From Leucosporidium creatinivorum (lineage: Eukaryota > Basidiomycota > Microbotryomycetes > Leucosporidiales > Leucosporidiaceae): DNA of 64,000 bases. Within the stretch, counting starts at the first letter, position 1. Every line of letters starts with the position of its first letter. Shown here one piece after another: positions 1 to 11,103 of this stretch. The notes beneath the pieces are model-generated. The model saw nothing but the letters and a program-made list of their open reading frames with translations. It did not search any database and had not been told where the DNA came from. The position numbers and the translations under genes are program-made. The stretch covers positions 186,001-250,000 of the forward strand of contig BCKL01000009.1 in NCBI GenBank assembly GCA_001600635.1. Reading direction: 5' to 3'.

Positions 1-1142
1 TCGAGATGTTGAGGCCGAGGGAGAGGTGGGTGAGGGAGTCGGCCGACGATTGGAGGATTGCTTCGAGAGCAAGATCGAGGCCTGATCCTTCAAATAGGTG
101 ACATCGAGTCGGAGGTATCTCAGAGAGGAAGGAAAGCTTGATGGTACCTCCAGGGCTCTCTCCACTCCGAGCGAGAGGCTCTGCAGCGCCCTCTGGTCCT
201 CCAGCATTTCCCAGAGCACAGCCAAGCTGCCTTGACCGTCTACAGTCTCGGGAAACGTCCCAAGAGTGAGAGAGCGGTACTGCTGCCTACTGCGCCAGAT
301 GGTGCGCGCAACGTACTTCATCTCGCTCCGCCACGACGACCCTGAATATTCAAGGTGATGTGGCCGAGACGTTTCGAGTAAAAGCAGGAGCACATCAACG
401 GCTCCCTCAAAGTCCATCTCCAATCTTCGATTGAAGAATAAACCGAGACTCGTTGAACGAGCGCGCCGAGGTGAGGGTGGAGGGGCGAGGCTTTTTGTGA
501 GGCGTCCATAATTGATGGCGACATCCGAACCACGTCTTACGCTCGTCTCGAGGTCTAACGGGTAGTTGTGATCGTCTAGCTGCTGCCCCTTGATCTCCAG
601 GTACACCGTTTCGTAGAGGGCTTCTCGGGCGAGGGGGAGGAAACTCTTGGAGACGAGGCAGCAGGTGGCGACGAAGGCAGGGGTCGTCGAGTACTCAACA
701 GCATGTTGATGTAGAATGAGGGAGACGATCTCGGAGGGTAGAGTAGGGCGTGAAGGGTCGAAGACGGTCGACCGAGGGAGAGGGGCGGCGAGGAGGGCGA
801 CGGCTTGGTTGAGGAGAGCCGTGAGGGACGTGACGTCGACGAGAGGGAGCGAGGACGTTGTAGAAGAGGAGGAGATGCCTTGCAGCTTGTCGACGGCTTA
901 CATGAGAGGGCGGGCGCTCTGTTGCGGAAGCGGAAGGCGGTAAGCTCACAAGAAAGCGCCGTCTGCACCGGTCCACGACTCACCGAAGGATAGCCAGCGG
1001 GCACTCCGATGTCCTGCAGCTCCTGCAGCTCCTCCAGCAGGCGACGACAGCTTCCTGACGACAAACAGCCCTTACCCACGTCCAGCTGCGTCCAAAGCGT
1101 GATGATAGCGCTCTTCAAGCGAGTAACGAGAGCGGTGATCAT
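1..1142 (-). pseudogene. F-box-like protein, paralogue A (decayed, cut by window edge)
   Basis: The minus-strand reading starts at an ATG at 1142-1140 and matches the paralogues at 47.0-48.7 kb and 19.2-21.2 kb over their whole visible length. An intron with a GTGAGT donor lies near 990-920. The F-box-like core (TCLVSKSFLPLAREALYETV-like, about 660-600) is well preserved, and a leucine-rich tail follows. Against the paralogues this copy has an in-frame TAA just after intron 1 (about 899) and at least three frame changes (near 470, 425 and 80), so it should not give a full-length product. F-box proteins normally recruit substrates to SCF ubiquitin ligases; that role is known for the family and not shown here. 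It lies head-to-head with the orphan gene at 1859. Pseudogene status is inferred from comparison with the paralogues; unrecognised introns could remove one lesion but hardly all. Confidence 0.62.
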
Positions 1143-1858
1143 CTTGTACGGTGTGTTGAGTTTCAAGCTCTCTCCTGGCTGTCCTGTTGTAGCGAAGTGA
1201 GTCGAAAGCTGGAAGACGAGGTGATGAGCGGAGGGAGAGAGGCGAAAGGGTCGAAGTTGGACAAGTGGACGGCTTGAGCTTCGACTACATCTTGCTTGCT
1301 TCTTCAGAGCATCAACAGTGCTCGATAAAGCTGTAGGTGCGCGCTGAGACCGCCTACTAGACAGCAGCTCGCTCAGCACCTCCTCAAGCGTCGCTTCCTT
1401 CGCTGCACCACCTCACTTCCTGCCCACGTCTCTTGATCATCGACAAGCGCTTAGCAGCTCTACATATAAGTAGGTCAGTAAATTCGGCGTGCTGCACCTC
1501 GCCTTTTCTCGTTCTGACGGGTCAGCTTGCCAGCTCGGCGCTGCTTCTTCCGGCCGTCGAGCTCAGTTTCGGCTCTGCAGCGCTTGAGCAAGAAAAAGTA
1601 CAGCTCTGACTGTCCATTTGCCATATTTACATTGTACAACTGCTGCACAAATGTACCTTCCAGGCGCCTCGTGACAGCCTGCAGATCCTTTCTAGGAGAA
1701 GGACGAACGCCGAGCATCGTTCCCTCCGGCCATGCTGTAGCTCGTCTCCTGCACCGATTCCCTCGGTGCTTGCTCTCGAGGTAGACCAGTTGATGCCCTG
1801 CTTCTTCTTCCTCTTCTCATTTTCCTCACTCCTCTCACCCACCGCCGCTCCGCTCGAC
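1143..1858. promoter_or_regulatory. Divergent intergenic region between F-box-like copy A and orphan copy 1
   Basis: About 0.7 kb between two outward-facing genes. Bases 1195-1300 are closely similar to the regions just upstream of the other two F-box-like copies (21240-21345 and 48710-48815), so this 5' flank was duplicated with the gene. A TATA-like word (TACATATAAG) lies near 1462 on the orphan side. No convincing coding exon is seen. Confidence 0.5.
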
Positions 1859-2805
1859 ATGCCCCGCCATGATGCTAACCTCACCTTCGAGCAAGTCAAC
1901 GCCATCTGCGGCAGCTGGACTCTGGCGCATGCCTACCCTTTCCCAGCGCGACCATTCTCCCGCGATGACACATTCAAGTTGTTGAACGTGAGCACGGCGA
2001 CGGCTCGGCTTTGGATCGGCGACCCTCAGCACAACGCCGAGCCGGTGTTGAAGAACCCAGCTATCGAGACCTATGATCTTGCGCTGTCGGTTTTGGAACG
2101 AGATGGAGAGCTCGTGACCCGACTCTTGTCTGAGAGGGAGGACCTGATGCCATTCAACAAGCGACAGGATGAGAGCTTCGGGGAGACTTGGGGACCAAGG
2201 AGCAACCGACACAACTCGAGGCACTTCGTCAGGGTGAGCGAACGGCAGTTCGGGATGATGATAGCCCCAAGCTAACCTAGTTCGGCTCATAGCTGCTTTT
2301 CCACCCCGACGCCGAGACAGCGGCCTACCGCAAAACCTCGGAAGTGGTGGAGATGTTGCTGAAAGGCTCGCGAGAGCTGAAGACGGTCGAGCTTCATCTC
2401 TTTGTCGTATGGCGAGACTTCAACCACGCCGACGTGACCGCCTATCAGCGAGCCAAGGTGAGTTCGGCGCTTATTCCCCCTCTCGGCGATCTCGGAGGTT
2501 GACTTTACACCGCTTTTGCTCGCCTGTAGACATTGCTCTACGCTGTGAAGTACGAGAGGGTACGTGGTGGGCTCAGAGCACGATTGCGGGATAGTTCTGT
2601 GGCGGTTTGTTCGCCAACTGACTTCGTGTCCTTTTGCGCCGAGCAGCTCATCGCAGCCGACCGTGCACGCCGCCAAGCAGCCGCTCAAACATCAGCACAG
2701 TCTGCGCATCAACACAATAGCATCGCCCATCTGCCCAGTCTCTCATCGCGTCAAGCTAGGAGGAGCGGTGTGACTGAAGAGCAGCTTCGGAGGCGGTGGG
2801 CTTGA
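1859..2805 (+). CDS. Orphan family protein, copy 1 (four exons, 242 aa)
   Basis: The product is unrecognised. Exons at 1859-2233, 2293-2457, 2530-2559 and 2647-2805 join in one frame to give about 242 residues. It is one of three paralogues in the window (with 11104-12110 and 49070-50033). Shared features are an N-terminal stretch with STATARLW followed by (I/L)GDP, a second exon ending in a Trp-Arg-Asp type motif and ERAK/QRAK, an exon of exactly 30 nt (TLLYAVKYER), and a basic C-terminus, LSSRQARRSGVTEEQLRRRW, just before the stop. No signal peptide or membrane segment is seen if the ATG at 1859 is used. An upstream in-frame ATG at 1793 would add a hydrophobic leader (CFFFLFSF); I prefer 1859 because the paralogues align from there. 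All three copies keep exon phases and the C-terminal motif, which argues for a constrained protein. Function unknown. Confidence 0.75.
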
Positions 2806-3030
2806 ACTAGCGTCATCTAAGGTAACACTCGAGGGGAGGGGACTCAGTACACGGTAATGGGACGGAATGAGTGAGGCCACTTTTGCGAGCGTTAAGTCAT
2901 CGAAGCCCAGCGCCGACTCTGCGACAGCCACCTCTCCAGAGCCTGCGCCGAGAGTCAAGCAAGCGAAGTCGAATTCTTGACATGCTAAGCTAAGCTTCTG
3001 AGTATCTACACCGTCGTCCGATCTACTCCA

Positions 3031-4887
3031 CTAGGTGAACAACCACTCCCCAAACGTCCTCTCCGGCATGGTCCACTCCATCTTCCTCCCCGACCCTCTC
3101 TCCTCAAACACCAACCTCGACCTAGTCGGGCTCCTCGAGCGGGACGAGGCATCCGACTCAGATGTGTCGCGAGTGATAGCGGACGGACGAGTAGGTGTGG
3201 GAGTGCTGGCGTGGTGGTTGGGCGTGAGAGTCGAGGGAACGGGCGTGAAGGCTGGGGAGGAGGAGAGGGCCGAGGGAGGTGGGAAAGACTCGCGAGGTAG
3301 TCGAGTGCGGAGAGGGAGGGGACGGGGAGTCGAAGTGCCCGAGTCGGAGGGAAGGGAGGTGAAAGGGAGGGAAGTCCTCCTGGGCGTGGCATTGACGTTG
3401 GCGCTGGACTCGAGCTCGACGTCGCTCTCCTCCTCCTCGGCGGCGGCAGGTCGAAGGTCAGCAAAGCTCGAAGCGAGACTCTGCACACCCGTGCCGTCTT
3501 CATCCTCGTCTCCGAACGACGAAGCCTCATCACCGGTTCCTCCCTCCTCGCTCTCGAAATCGCTCGGCACCCATTGTCCGCCCGAGACGAGGACGACCTC
3601 CTCGCCCAGCTGCAACGGCCGTCGACCACGAGGAATCGCCTCCCATCCCGCTCCTCCAGCAACTTCTGACTCGGAGTCGAAGTCTGTGTCCGTGTCGGTG
3701 CCGGTCGTGTCGCCTCCACTTCCGCCGAGCATCCCTCCGCTCCGTCTCCTCGTCCTCGAGTCCATCTCACTACCACTGGTAGTCGCCTCCCCAGCAGTAG
3801 TAGCTCCCACATCACTCCAATCCGTTCCAGGCGGGGTATCAACGCCTAGTCCTCCGAGTCCAGCACCGAGATGAGCGAGCGGGCGGAGGAGATTGGGTCG
3901 AGAGATGTGGGTGACGCGGATGTGAGGTTCGAGAGGGGAGAGAGGGCGGGAGAAGGATTGGAGTGAGTAGTAGCGGGAGAGAAGGTGGGCGAGGTAGCGG
4001 GTGTGAGGGGAGGGGCAGAGCCAGATAAGCGCTGACGGGGTGCGGGAGAGCTCGGTGAGAGTGGGAGGTGGTGGAGCCGAGGTAGTGTGGGAGGAGTTGG
4101 ACGAGTAGGGGAGATCGGGGAGAGAAGTGGCGGGTGTGGATGACCATTGCCCTTCGTCGACGGGGGTAGGATCGAGGACTCGGCCCAAACCTCCAGTCGG
4201 CGTAGCGTGGTAGTAGTCCTCCTCGATCCTTCCGCTCTTGGCTAGCCAACCTCGAAGCTCATTCTCCATCACATCCAACACCTCCTCGACCCTTCCTCCA
4301 TCTCCCTTGCCATTCCGCCCTCCGCTCCCCATCATCGCTCGAACCGCCTTCCTAGCTCCTCGAAGAGACATGGTGAACTGTCCGTGGCTAGAGGGGACCG
4401 CGAGAGAAGGCTCGGAAGGAGGGATGTACAGCGAGCGAGGGAAGGATGCAGGGGGAGGAGCGAAAGTGGTCGAAGGGTTTGGGGCCGGACCAGGCTGAAG
4501 ATCGGCGCGCGAAGGCCTGGTGATGTGAGGGTTGCCAGCTAGTTGGGCTGTAGGATACGCAATGAAGATGCGGAGAGTATGCGCAAAGTACAAAGCATCA
4601 GCGATCTCTAGCTTCTCGCTCCGCGAAGGCCAACGCCTAAACGCACCGTTCTGCACCCTCCTCTGCTTGCGCTTTCCTCCCTGACCTTGCACAGGATCCA
4701 CTGGAGGTGGTCGCTCCTTCCTCGGCTTCTGCTGCAGCTGCTTGACGCGAGGATTCTGCAGCAAAGCGGGCAAGCTCATGGGAATGACCCCAGTTCCAGG
4801 TGGCGGCGCTTCGGAAGCTGTAGCTGATTGAGTTGTAGGCCGAGTAGGATCTCGTGCAGTGAGCGAAATTGTAGTTGGTAATGACAT
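3031..4887 (-). CDS. R3H-domain protein, probable RNA/ssDNA-binding (618 aa)
   Basis: A single open frame runs from the ATG at 4887 to the TAG at 3033-3031. The N-terminal third has a basic segment (GKRKQRRVQNGAFRRWPSR, about residues 45-65) resembling the region that accompanies fungal R3H domains. Near residue 300 the segment HTRYLAHLLSRYYSLQSFSR carries the R-x3-H signature of the R3H fold, which binds single-stranded nucleic acid. The C-terminal half is low-complexity, rich in Ser, Asp, Glu and Thr, and probably disordered. The frame remains open upstream of the ATG, but no earlier ATG occurs. It is divergent from the PX gene at 5651. The R3H call rests on one motif and context; the exact orthologue is not recognised. 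Confidence 0.6.
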   Translation of the reverse strand: MSLPTTISLTARDPTRPTTQSATASEAPPPGTGVIPMSLPALLQNPRVKQLQQKPRKERPPPVDPVQGQGGKRKQRRVQNGAFRRWPSRSEKLEIADALYFAHTLRIFIAYPTAQLAGNPHITRPSRADLQPGPAPNPSTTFAPPPASFPRSLYIPPSEPSLAVPSSHGQFTMSLRGARKAVRAMMGSGGRNGKGDGGRVEEVLDVMENELRGWLAKSGRIEEDYYHATPTGGLGRVLDPTPVDEGQWSSTPATSLPDLPYSSNSSHTTSAPPPPTLTELSRTPSALIWLCPSPHTRYLAHLLSRYYSLQSFSRPLSPLEPHIRVTHISRPNLLRPLAHLGAGLGGLGVDTPPGTDWSDVGATTAGEATTSGSEMDSRTRRRSGGMLGGSGGDTTGTDTDTDFDSESEVAGGAGWEAIPRGRRPLQLGEEVVLVSGGQWVPSDFESEEGGTGDEASSFGDEDEDGTGVQSLASSFADLRPAAAEEEESDVELESSANVNATPRRTSLPFTSLPSDSGTSTPRPLPLRTRLPRESFPPPSALSSSPAFTPVPSTLTPNHHASTPTPTRPSAITRDTSESDASSRSRSPTRSRLVFEERGSGRKMEWTMPERTFGEWLFT

Positions 4888-5650
4888 GGCGAAATCGAGA
4901 CGAGTGAGTTGGCGGAGGGAGAGCCCGTTTCGAGCTTCCCCGCCCGCCTCTACCCTCGTCACCGCTCGACTCGAATCGACTCATTCTGTAGGGCATCAGG
5001 GCGACTCATTCGACTCAGTACAGCTCTAGAACAACTCTCTCCTGCCCTACAGCCTTTCGAACGGCTCAAAGCGACCCAGTGAGTCGCTCGGTCTCTCCCC
5101 TCTCTCGCAAGGACTGGACCGCAGCGAGATGCAGCGTTGCAGCAGATTGGGTGCAGCAGAGGGTGCACGGAAGTAGATATTCAGTCTCTCTCGGCTGTCC
5201 TCGCTGTACCACAACAGCTTTGCCGCTCCGTGCGTCCAGCTCTCAGTGACGCGCTCGCGCCTACATCCAATTCTGTCCTCTGACGGCGACGGAAGCTGAC
5301 CAGGTTCTGCACTGCTGCAGGTCACTCACCCACCAAACTACCACTGCTCTGCTCCGACTGGACCTCTCGACAAGCCAGCAAGCCGAGCCCATAGCTCTCA
5401 GGTGGGTCGTTGAAGACTGGATTGTGAGGCTCGGACGATGGATGAGCGGGCAATGAGGAGGCGTAGAAGGGATTTGGATGTGTTGGGGGGTGGTCTCCTT
5501 GCTCGGACAGGCTCATGTGCGCCGGAGAACAGGGCAGGCAGGAGCTGGGGAGCTGCTGGACGACCAACAGGCGCGCTTCGCAGGAGACGAGGGCAAACCG
5601 CTAACCTGCCCTTCTCTTTACTCTATACAGATCTCTCAGCTCTCACTAAG
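4888..5650. promoter_or_regulatory. Divergent promoter region between R3H and PX genes
   Basis: About 760 nt between outward-facing genes. A minus-strand open stretch at 5513-5322 starts with an ATG and ends at a good donor (GTGAGT, about 5335). It could be an upstream exon of the R3H transcript, but I found no acceptor joining it in frame. Otherwise only leader-like sequence with scattered CTACAG/GCTGTAG words. Confidence 0.35.
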
Positions 5651-8600
5651 ATGAGCGCACCCACGCCGCCCCAGAGGCCGCTGCGCACCTCTTCGCTCGC
5701 TTCGGACCTCGGTCTCTACACTCCCCAGAGGGCTACGACGCTCGAAGGTGAGAGTCAATACAGCTCAAAAACTCAGCAGTACTTGTGCTCCTTCAGAGCG
5801 ACCGCTGATCTTCACCTTGCTCCCTCCCTCGCCTCCGACCGACCTCTCTCCAACAGCCCCCGCCGACAACCCTCTCGTCCTCACTCCCCTCCGCGCCCAC
5901 TACCTCAAACGCGAGCTCGTCACCCTCGAGTTCATCGAAGAGCTCAACTCGCTCTCCTCGCCCAGCTCCCTCTCCCTCCTCGGCTCTCCCTTCCTCCCCG
6001 CCTCGCGCTTCATCAACGGCGTTCCCCAACCCCCACCCGCCGCAGGGTCACCCGAAGCTATCGCCGAAGCTCGCGCAGAGGAAGAGAGCCCCGACCTCCC
6101 TTTCCTCCGTTTCGTCCTGCACCACTTTATCCTCACCTTCCCCTTCCTCGCCAATTGCCCGCCGACCTTCTTCTCGCACAAGCTGCAGCCTTTCATCTAC
6201 TCGTTCGTTTCGAGGAATATCTCTTCCTCCAGCGTTGATGCGGATGAGGGTGGGAGGGATGAGGAGACGAAGAGGAGGAGGTTGGCCGGCAAGGTCGAGA
6301 AGCACTTGGGGTTGATCCTCAGTGCTGCGATCAAGGTCACGGAGAACGAGGGGCGCGAGGAGGTCGTTCGTGTCGAGGACGATGGAGCGGTGCATACTGC
6401 CATTCCCGCCTCGCAGCAGTCCAAGTACGCTCAGCCGACGAGGGGGCATGCTCCGGCGCCCGGGTTTGGAGGGGCGAGGGCTCAGCCTAAGCAGGTTCCA
6501 ACGTTCGATATCAACATCGTATCGGTGAGGAATAAGATTACGAAGGGGAAGCTGAGGAACAAGAGTCACGAGGAGTTCATCATCCGGACGAGGAGGAAGG
6601 GGCAGGAGGATCTGTTTGTTGCGAGGAGGTATGGCGACTTTACGAGGCTGGCGACAGAGGTGAGCTCTCTCTTTCGTTCTGCGATCGAAGTGCTTGCTGA
6701 CCCGATCCCCTACAGCTCCGCGCCGAGTGCATCGAGCAAGACATCCGCTCCCCTCCCGCCAAAGACCGTCGCTCGACCTCCATGCCCTCCAACGCCGGCA
6801 CCTCTTCTCCCCGCCCTTCCACCGACTCTACCTCTTCCTCACCCTCCGCTCCCTCAACCCCAACCTTCGACCCCGCCCACATCCCCTCCCTCGCGCGCGA
6901 GCGCAACCGCCTCACCCTCCGCTCCTACCTCCGCACCCTCCTCCTCAATCCCGCTCTCGGCTCCTCCGCCGCCTACCAATCCTTCCTGCTCGAATCTCCC
7001 ATCGAGCTCACTACCTCCGAGCAGCGAGACGTGAGCATCAGGGAAGAGATGGATCGTATGAGGGAGGAGGAGTTGAAGAGCTTTAGAGGGGAGGTCGAGG
7101 CTAGGGTGAAGGAGCTGGAGGGGTACTTGAGGGGGTTTAGGGAGGAGTTGGTGCAGACTGATGGGTTGAGTAGGGTGTTCAAGGAGATTAGGGAGAAGGA
7201 GAATGTGGTGGATCTGCCGATTCAGTATAGGAAGGTCATGGAGTGGGCTAGGATTTCGTGAGTAGTTGTATTTCGCTTCGAGATTTGTGTGGGCATATCG
7301 CTGACCCTCGCTACCCTTCCCAACGTCCTCTCGCTCCCTCCGTCGCCCCGTCCACCTTCTCAACACCTACAGCCTCGCTTCCACCGTCTACCAGCTCTTC
7401 CTCGGCTCCGACAACTCCTCCTCCACTTTCGCCTCCCTCAAACGCATGCACGGCATCATGCCCTACTTCATGCTCCGCGGCATCCTCCGCATCTCTAATC
7501 CCGTCGCCATGGTTCGCTCCGTCCTCGACCTCTTCCTCGCTCGACCGTTCGGAAGCACCAGTCTGCTGCAGAAGCTCTTCTCCAGTGGGCTGACCGAGGA
7601 GGCGAGGGAGTTGAGGGATGATTCGGAGCTGGTGGCGAGGAAGATTGGGGACGATAGGTTGGTCGATAAGGTGCAGGAGTTTGTGGATGCTAAGAAGGAG
7701 GTGCAGATCGGTATGAGGCAAGAAGCTGGTGAGTTGTGCTTCTCGACGCTACGTCGCCGACTCTCGGCGCTCGCTAAACTCTCGCAACACAGCGGCCGAG
7801 AACCTCGACATCATGACCGTCATCCTCCGCTCTTCCTCGTCAACGTCACCGCTTCTCGACCCTCGAACCATGCAGCACATCCAGCGCTGCGCCGTCGCAT
7901 ACGAGGAGTACAAGCACGAGCGAGACGAGCTGAGCGACCCCGACGACGACGAGGGACCGGATAACGACGACGCATGGGTGTTCGAGGATCTGCATGTGCT
8001 GTTGAGGATTTTGACCAAGGCGAGGGATAAGGAGCAGTTGATCGAGCTGATCTTCGAGGTGAGCAGAGATCCGTTTGCTCTCTTCTCTCGCCCGAGCACG
8101 CGGCTGACCTTCGTGCCCGCTCTCTTCGTTCAGGGAAGTACGTCCGAGGTCCTCAAGGACATCGTCACTATCTTCTACGAGCCGCTCGCCAAGGTCTACA
8201 AGGCCGCCAACATCGCCGACTCGCTCTCGGATCTGCAAGCCTTCATCAACGACCTCATTAAGACGGTCGAGCTGGCCGAGGATGGTGCGCATTTGAATCG
8301 CTCACGGTTTCTCCCTCTCGCTGACCCTCTGCCCCCACAGCCAACCTCACCGACCCTCAGCGCACGGTCCAGATCTTCGTCGACCTCGTCGCGCGCCACG
8401 AAGACCGCTTCTACCACTTTGTCCACCAAGTGCACTCCAAGGGCGAGGGCTTATTCGACAACCTCATGAAGTGGATCGAGCTCTTCATCAACTTTGTCCG
8501 CGATGGCCTTCCCTCGCCCGTCTCCCTCGACTTCCTCCTCCCCGTCGGCGGCCAAGAACGCAGGGACATCATCGCCGAGGTCGATCAGGTCATCGAGTAC

Positions 8601-9144
8601 CATCGCAAGCTCAAGCAGGCGCACCACGACCGCATGAAGAAGAGGATGCTCAAGGGCAAGGAGACGGCCGCCGATGCCGATGCCGAGTTTGTCGCAGGCG
8701 TCATGGACAACCTCCACATCGGAAGCTTGATGGGAGATGTAGCCGACGTGACGGCGGAGAGGAGTGATGAGGAAGCGGAGGAGGACGATGAAGGATCCTC
8801 GGACGAGGAGAGCGAGGAGGAGGTTGTCGCTCACGGCGTTGGACCCGATGGAGCGCCCCGGAGGCCTCTTCCCCCTTTGCCAGGTGAGAAGCCTTTGGTG
8901 CTGCAGCCTATTCCGAGGGGAGCTGGTCGCGCAAGGAAGGATCGCGCGCCGATTGACCCGCCGAAGCTCAAGCTCGTCCCGTCGCTGGTGCCCATCTTCG
9001 TCGAGCTGGTGAGTTGTTGCTCCTTGAACGGGCTTTTGCGAGCTCTGAGCTGACTCTCATGTGTTTCTACAGGTCCGAGGCGAGCTCAACAACGCGAGGA
9101 GAGCCCAGCGAGGCTTCGCACCCCCTCCTCCCCCTGCCCACTAG
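5651..9144 (+). CDS. LEC1: PX-domain protein of the Lec1/YPR097W family
   Basis: The ATG at 5651 opens a gene with about six introns (near 5750-5796, 6660-6714, 7257-7362, 7731-7793, 8059-8134, 8283-8340 and 9007-9072). Order of parts: a PX-associated helical N-terminal domain (about 5800-6480 nt), a PX phosphoinositide-binding domain (FIIRTRRKGQEDLFVARRYG with the RRYGDF core, about 6480-6760), then a long C-terminal domain of the DUF3818 type (SLASTVYQLFLGSDNS, GIMPYFMLRGILRISNPVAM, the FLARPFG segment and a PVSLDFLLP motif). The last residues, GFAPPPPPAH, precede the TAG at 9142. This domain order is that of yeast YPR097W/Lec1, a peripheral membrane protein implicated in lipid homeostasis. 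An acidic linker lies near 8760-8830. The intron at 7257 is the least certain because its acceptor was chosen to restore the conserved frame. Confidence 0.85.
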
Positions 9145-9321
9145 CTTCTTGTCGTTCAGTTGTACATCAGTAATACACGATTGTTCTAGTACATTCGTCC
9201 TCGAGCGGCAGGGTCTGCGAGCTCGTCGTTGACGCCCCTCTCTCATCCGCCTCGTCTCGCCCGAAGCTGGGCCCGGCCGCTTGATCTCTCTCTCTCGCTA
9301 CTCGCCCACAGTCTCGTCGCC

Positions 9322-10875
9322 ATGGACACAGCAGCAGGGTCGCCTAAGGTTTCATTCGTGCTGTTAGGGACTATCCTCAACCCCACTGCTAGCAGGGATC
9401 TCGAGATTCACCGCCAGTCGCTGCTAGGTGAGCTCGACGCGCTCGCTTGCTGTCGTTTCACCGCTGACCCTTGCTGCAATAGCTGTCGACGAGGATGGGT
9501 TCATCTCGCACTTCGAAAAGGCCGATACTGCTGCTTCGAAAGAGCTACTGGCCTCGGTAGCGCACGAGAACGTTATCAAGTTGGGCGAGCACGGCTGGCT
9601 GCTCCCCTCCTTCGTCGATACGCACAGTAAGTTTGAGAACTGTACGCAGGCATCTGAACATTACTGACCCTGACCCAAGTCCATGCTCCGCAATACCTCA
9701 ACGCTGGAACGGCGCTCGATAAGCCCCTCATGGAATGGCTCGAGCACTACACCTTCTCCTCCGAGGCTCGTATCGACGCCGACCCATTAGGACTCGGTCA
9801 ACGGGTCTACTCGAAGCTCGTATCGCGCATGATCGAGAGCGGGACGACTCTGGCCAGCGCTTTCGGCACGCTCTCGGTCGAGGCCAACATGGTGCTCGCT
9901 CGGTGCTTTCTCGAGGCCGGCATCCGAGGCCACATTGGCAAGGTCAACATGGACCTCAACGGCATTGACACCTACATCGAGACCACCTCCGAATCCCTCT
10001 CGCGCACCCGCGATTTTGTCGCCGCCATCTCGGCGCACGTCAACCCTCTCCCTCCACATCGCCGACTCGTCCAGCCGGTCATTACGCCTCGCTTCATCCC
10101 TACTTGCTCGAGCGAGCTGATGAAGGGGTTGGTGGAGATTGCGGATGAGGGTGGGCTGAGGGTACAGAGCCATATGTGCGAGAGCGAGGGCGAGGTGGAG
10201 TGGTCGAAGGGCATGTGGGAGGGCAAGACCGATGTGCAGGTGCTGCACGAGGTGAGTCAGATCAGATTATTCTGCTAACTGCATTGCTCACCTTCTCTTC
10301 TACAGCACGGCCTACTTAACTCTCGCTCCCTAATGGCCCACTGCACCCACTCCTCGCCAGCCGACCTCTCCCTTCTCTCCTCCACCGGCACCTCACTCGC
10401 CCACTGCCCGCTCTCCAACATCTACTTTAGCGCGGAAAAGATGTTGCCGCTCCGAGAAGCCCTCACTGCCGGCGTCAACGTCGGTTTGGGATCCGACATC
10501 AGCGGAGGCTATGAGCTCGGGATTCAGCAGAGCATGCGCTGGGCTGTGGCGGTGGCGAGGAGTCGAGAAGGGATGCGGCCGAGGGATCAACAGTCGAAGG
10601 AGGAGAGCCTAGCCATCTCATGGAAGGAGTCGATCTACCTCGCAACTCTCGGCGGCGCTCTCGCTCTCGGCATGGGCGATCAAGTCGGCTCCTTCGCCGT
10701 GGGCAAGTCCTTCGACTCTCAGTGGATCCAACTGGGGCGACCCGGCTCACGAGTGGATTGGTTCGACGATGTTGAGGGAAAGACGGAGGAGTTGGTGGAG
10801 AAGTGGTTTTGCAATGGGCGGGAGGAGGACCGAGTAGGGGTGTGGGTGCAGGGGAGAAGGTTGCGGGAGCTATAG
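9322..10875 (+). CDS. GUD1: Guanine deaminase
   Basis: The enzyme converts guanine to xanthine in purine catabolism and salvage. Four exons are joined by introns at about 9427-9481, 9626-9678 and 10251-10305. Metal-site motifs of the amidohydrolase superfamily are all present: THIHAPQY (the HxH pair, formed across intron 2), HMCESEGE, HCTHSSPADL and GLGSDISGG with the catalytic aspartate. The C-terminal YLATLGGALALGMGDQVGSF segment is typical of guanine deaminases. Length (about 460 residues) fits the family. The start is the first ATG in a good context, about 180 nt after the PX gene's stop on the same strand. Confidence 0.95.
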
Positions 10876-11103
10876 AGCCCTGGCGGTAATAAGATGTCCT
10901 GTCCACCCAGCGCTGAAGGGCTCACTACTCGCTGCAGAAGAACCGTTCGAGAAGCGGTGAGCGAAGTTGCGAACGCCGAGATCGCGCTCCGCTGGGCGGC
11001 AAGTCCACAGTCCTCCGTGGACCAGGCGGTGGAGAGACGTGGATCGATGAGCTTCTCTCTCTTCTTTCTTCTTGCCTTCCATCCTGCGCTCGTCCCCTGC
11101 GCC

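Noticed and set aside
576-1379. Upstream extension of F-box-like copy A beyond the ATG at 1142
   Set aside because: The frame is open and similar in the paralogues, but copy C has an in-frame stop in the same block, so DNA-level conservation of a leader or promoter explains it better.
5322-5567. Minus-strand ORF between the R3H and PX genes
   Set aside because: It has an ATG and a good donor, but no acceptor joins it in frame to the R3H gene or to another exon, so it is mentioned only as a possible upstream exon.
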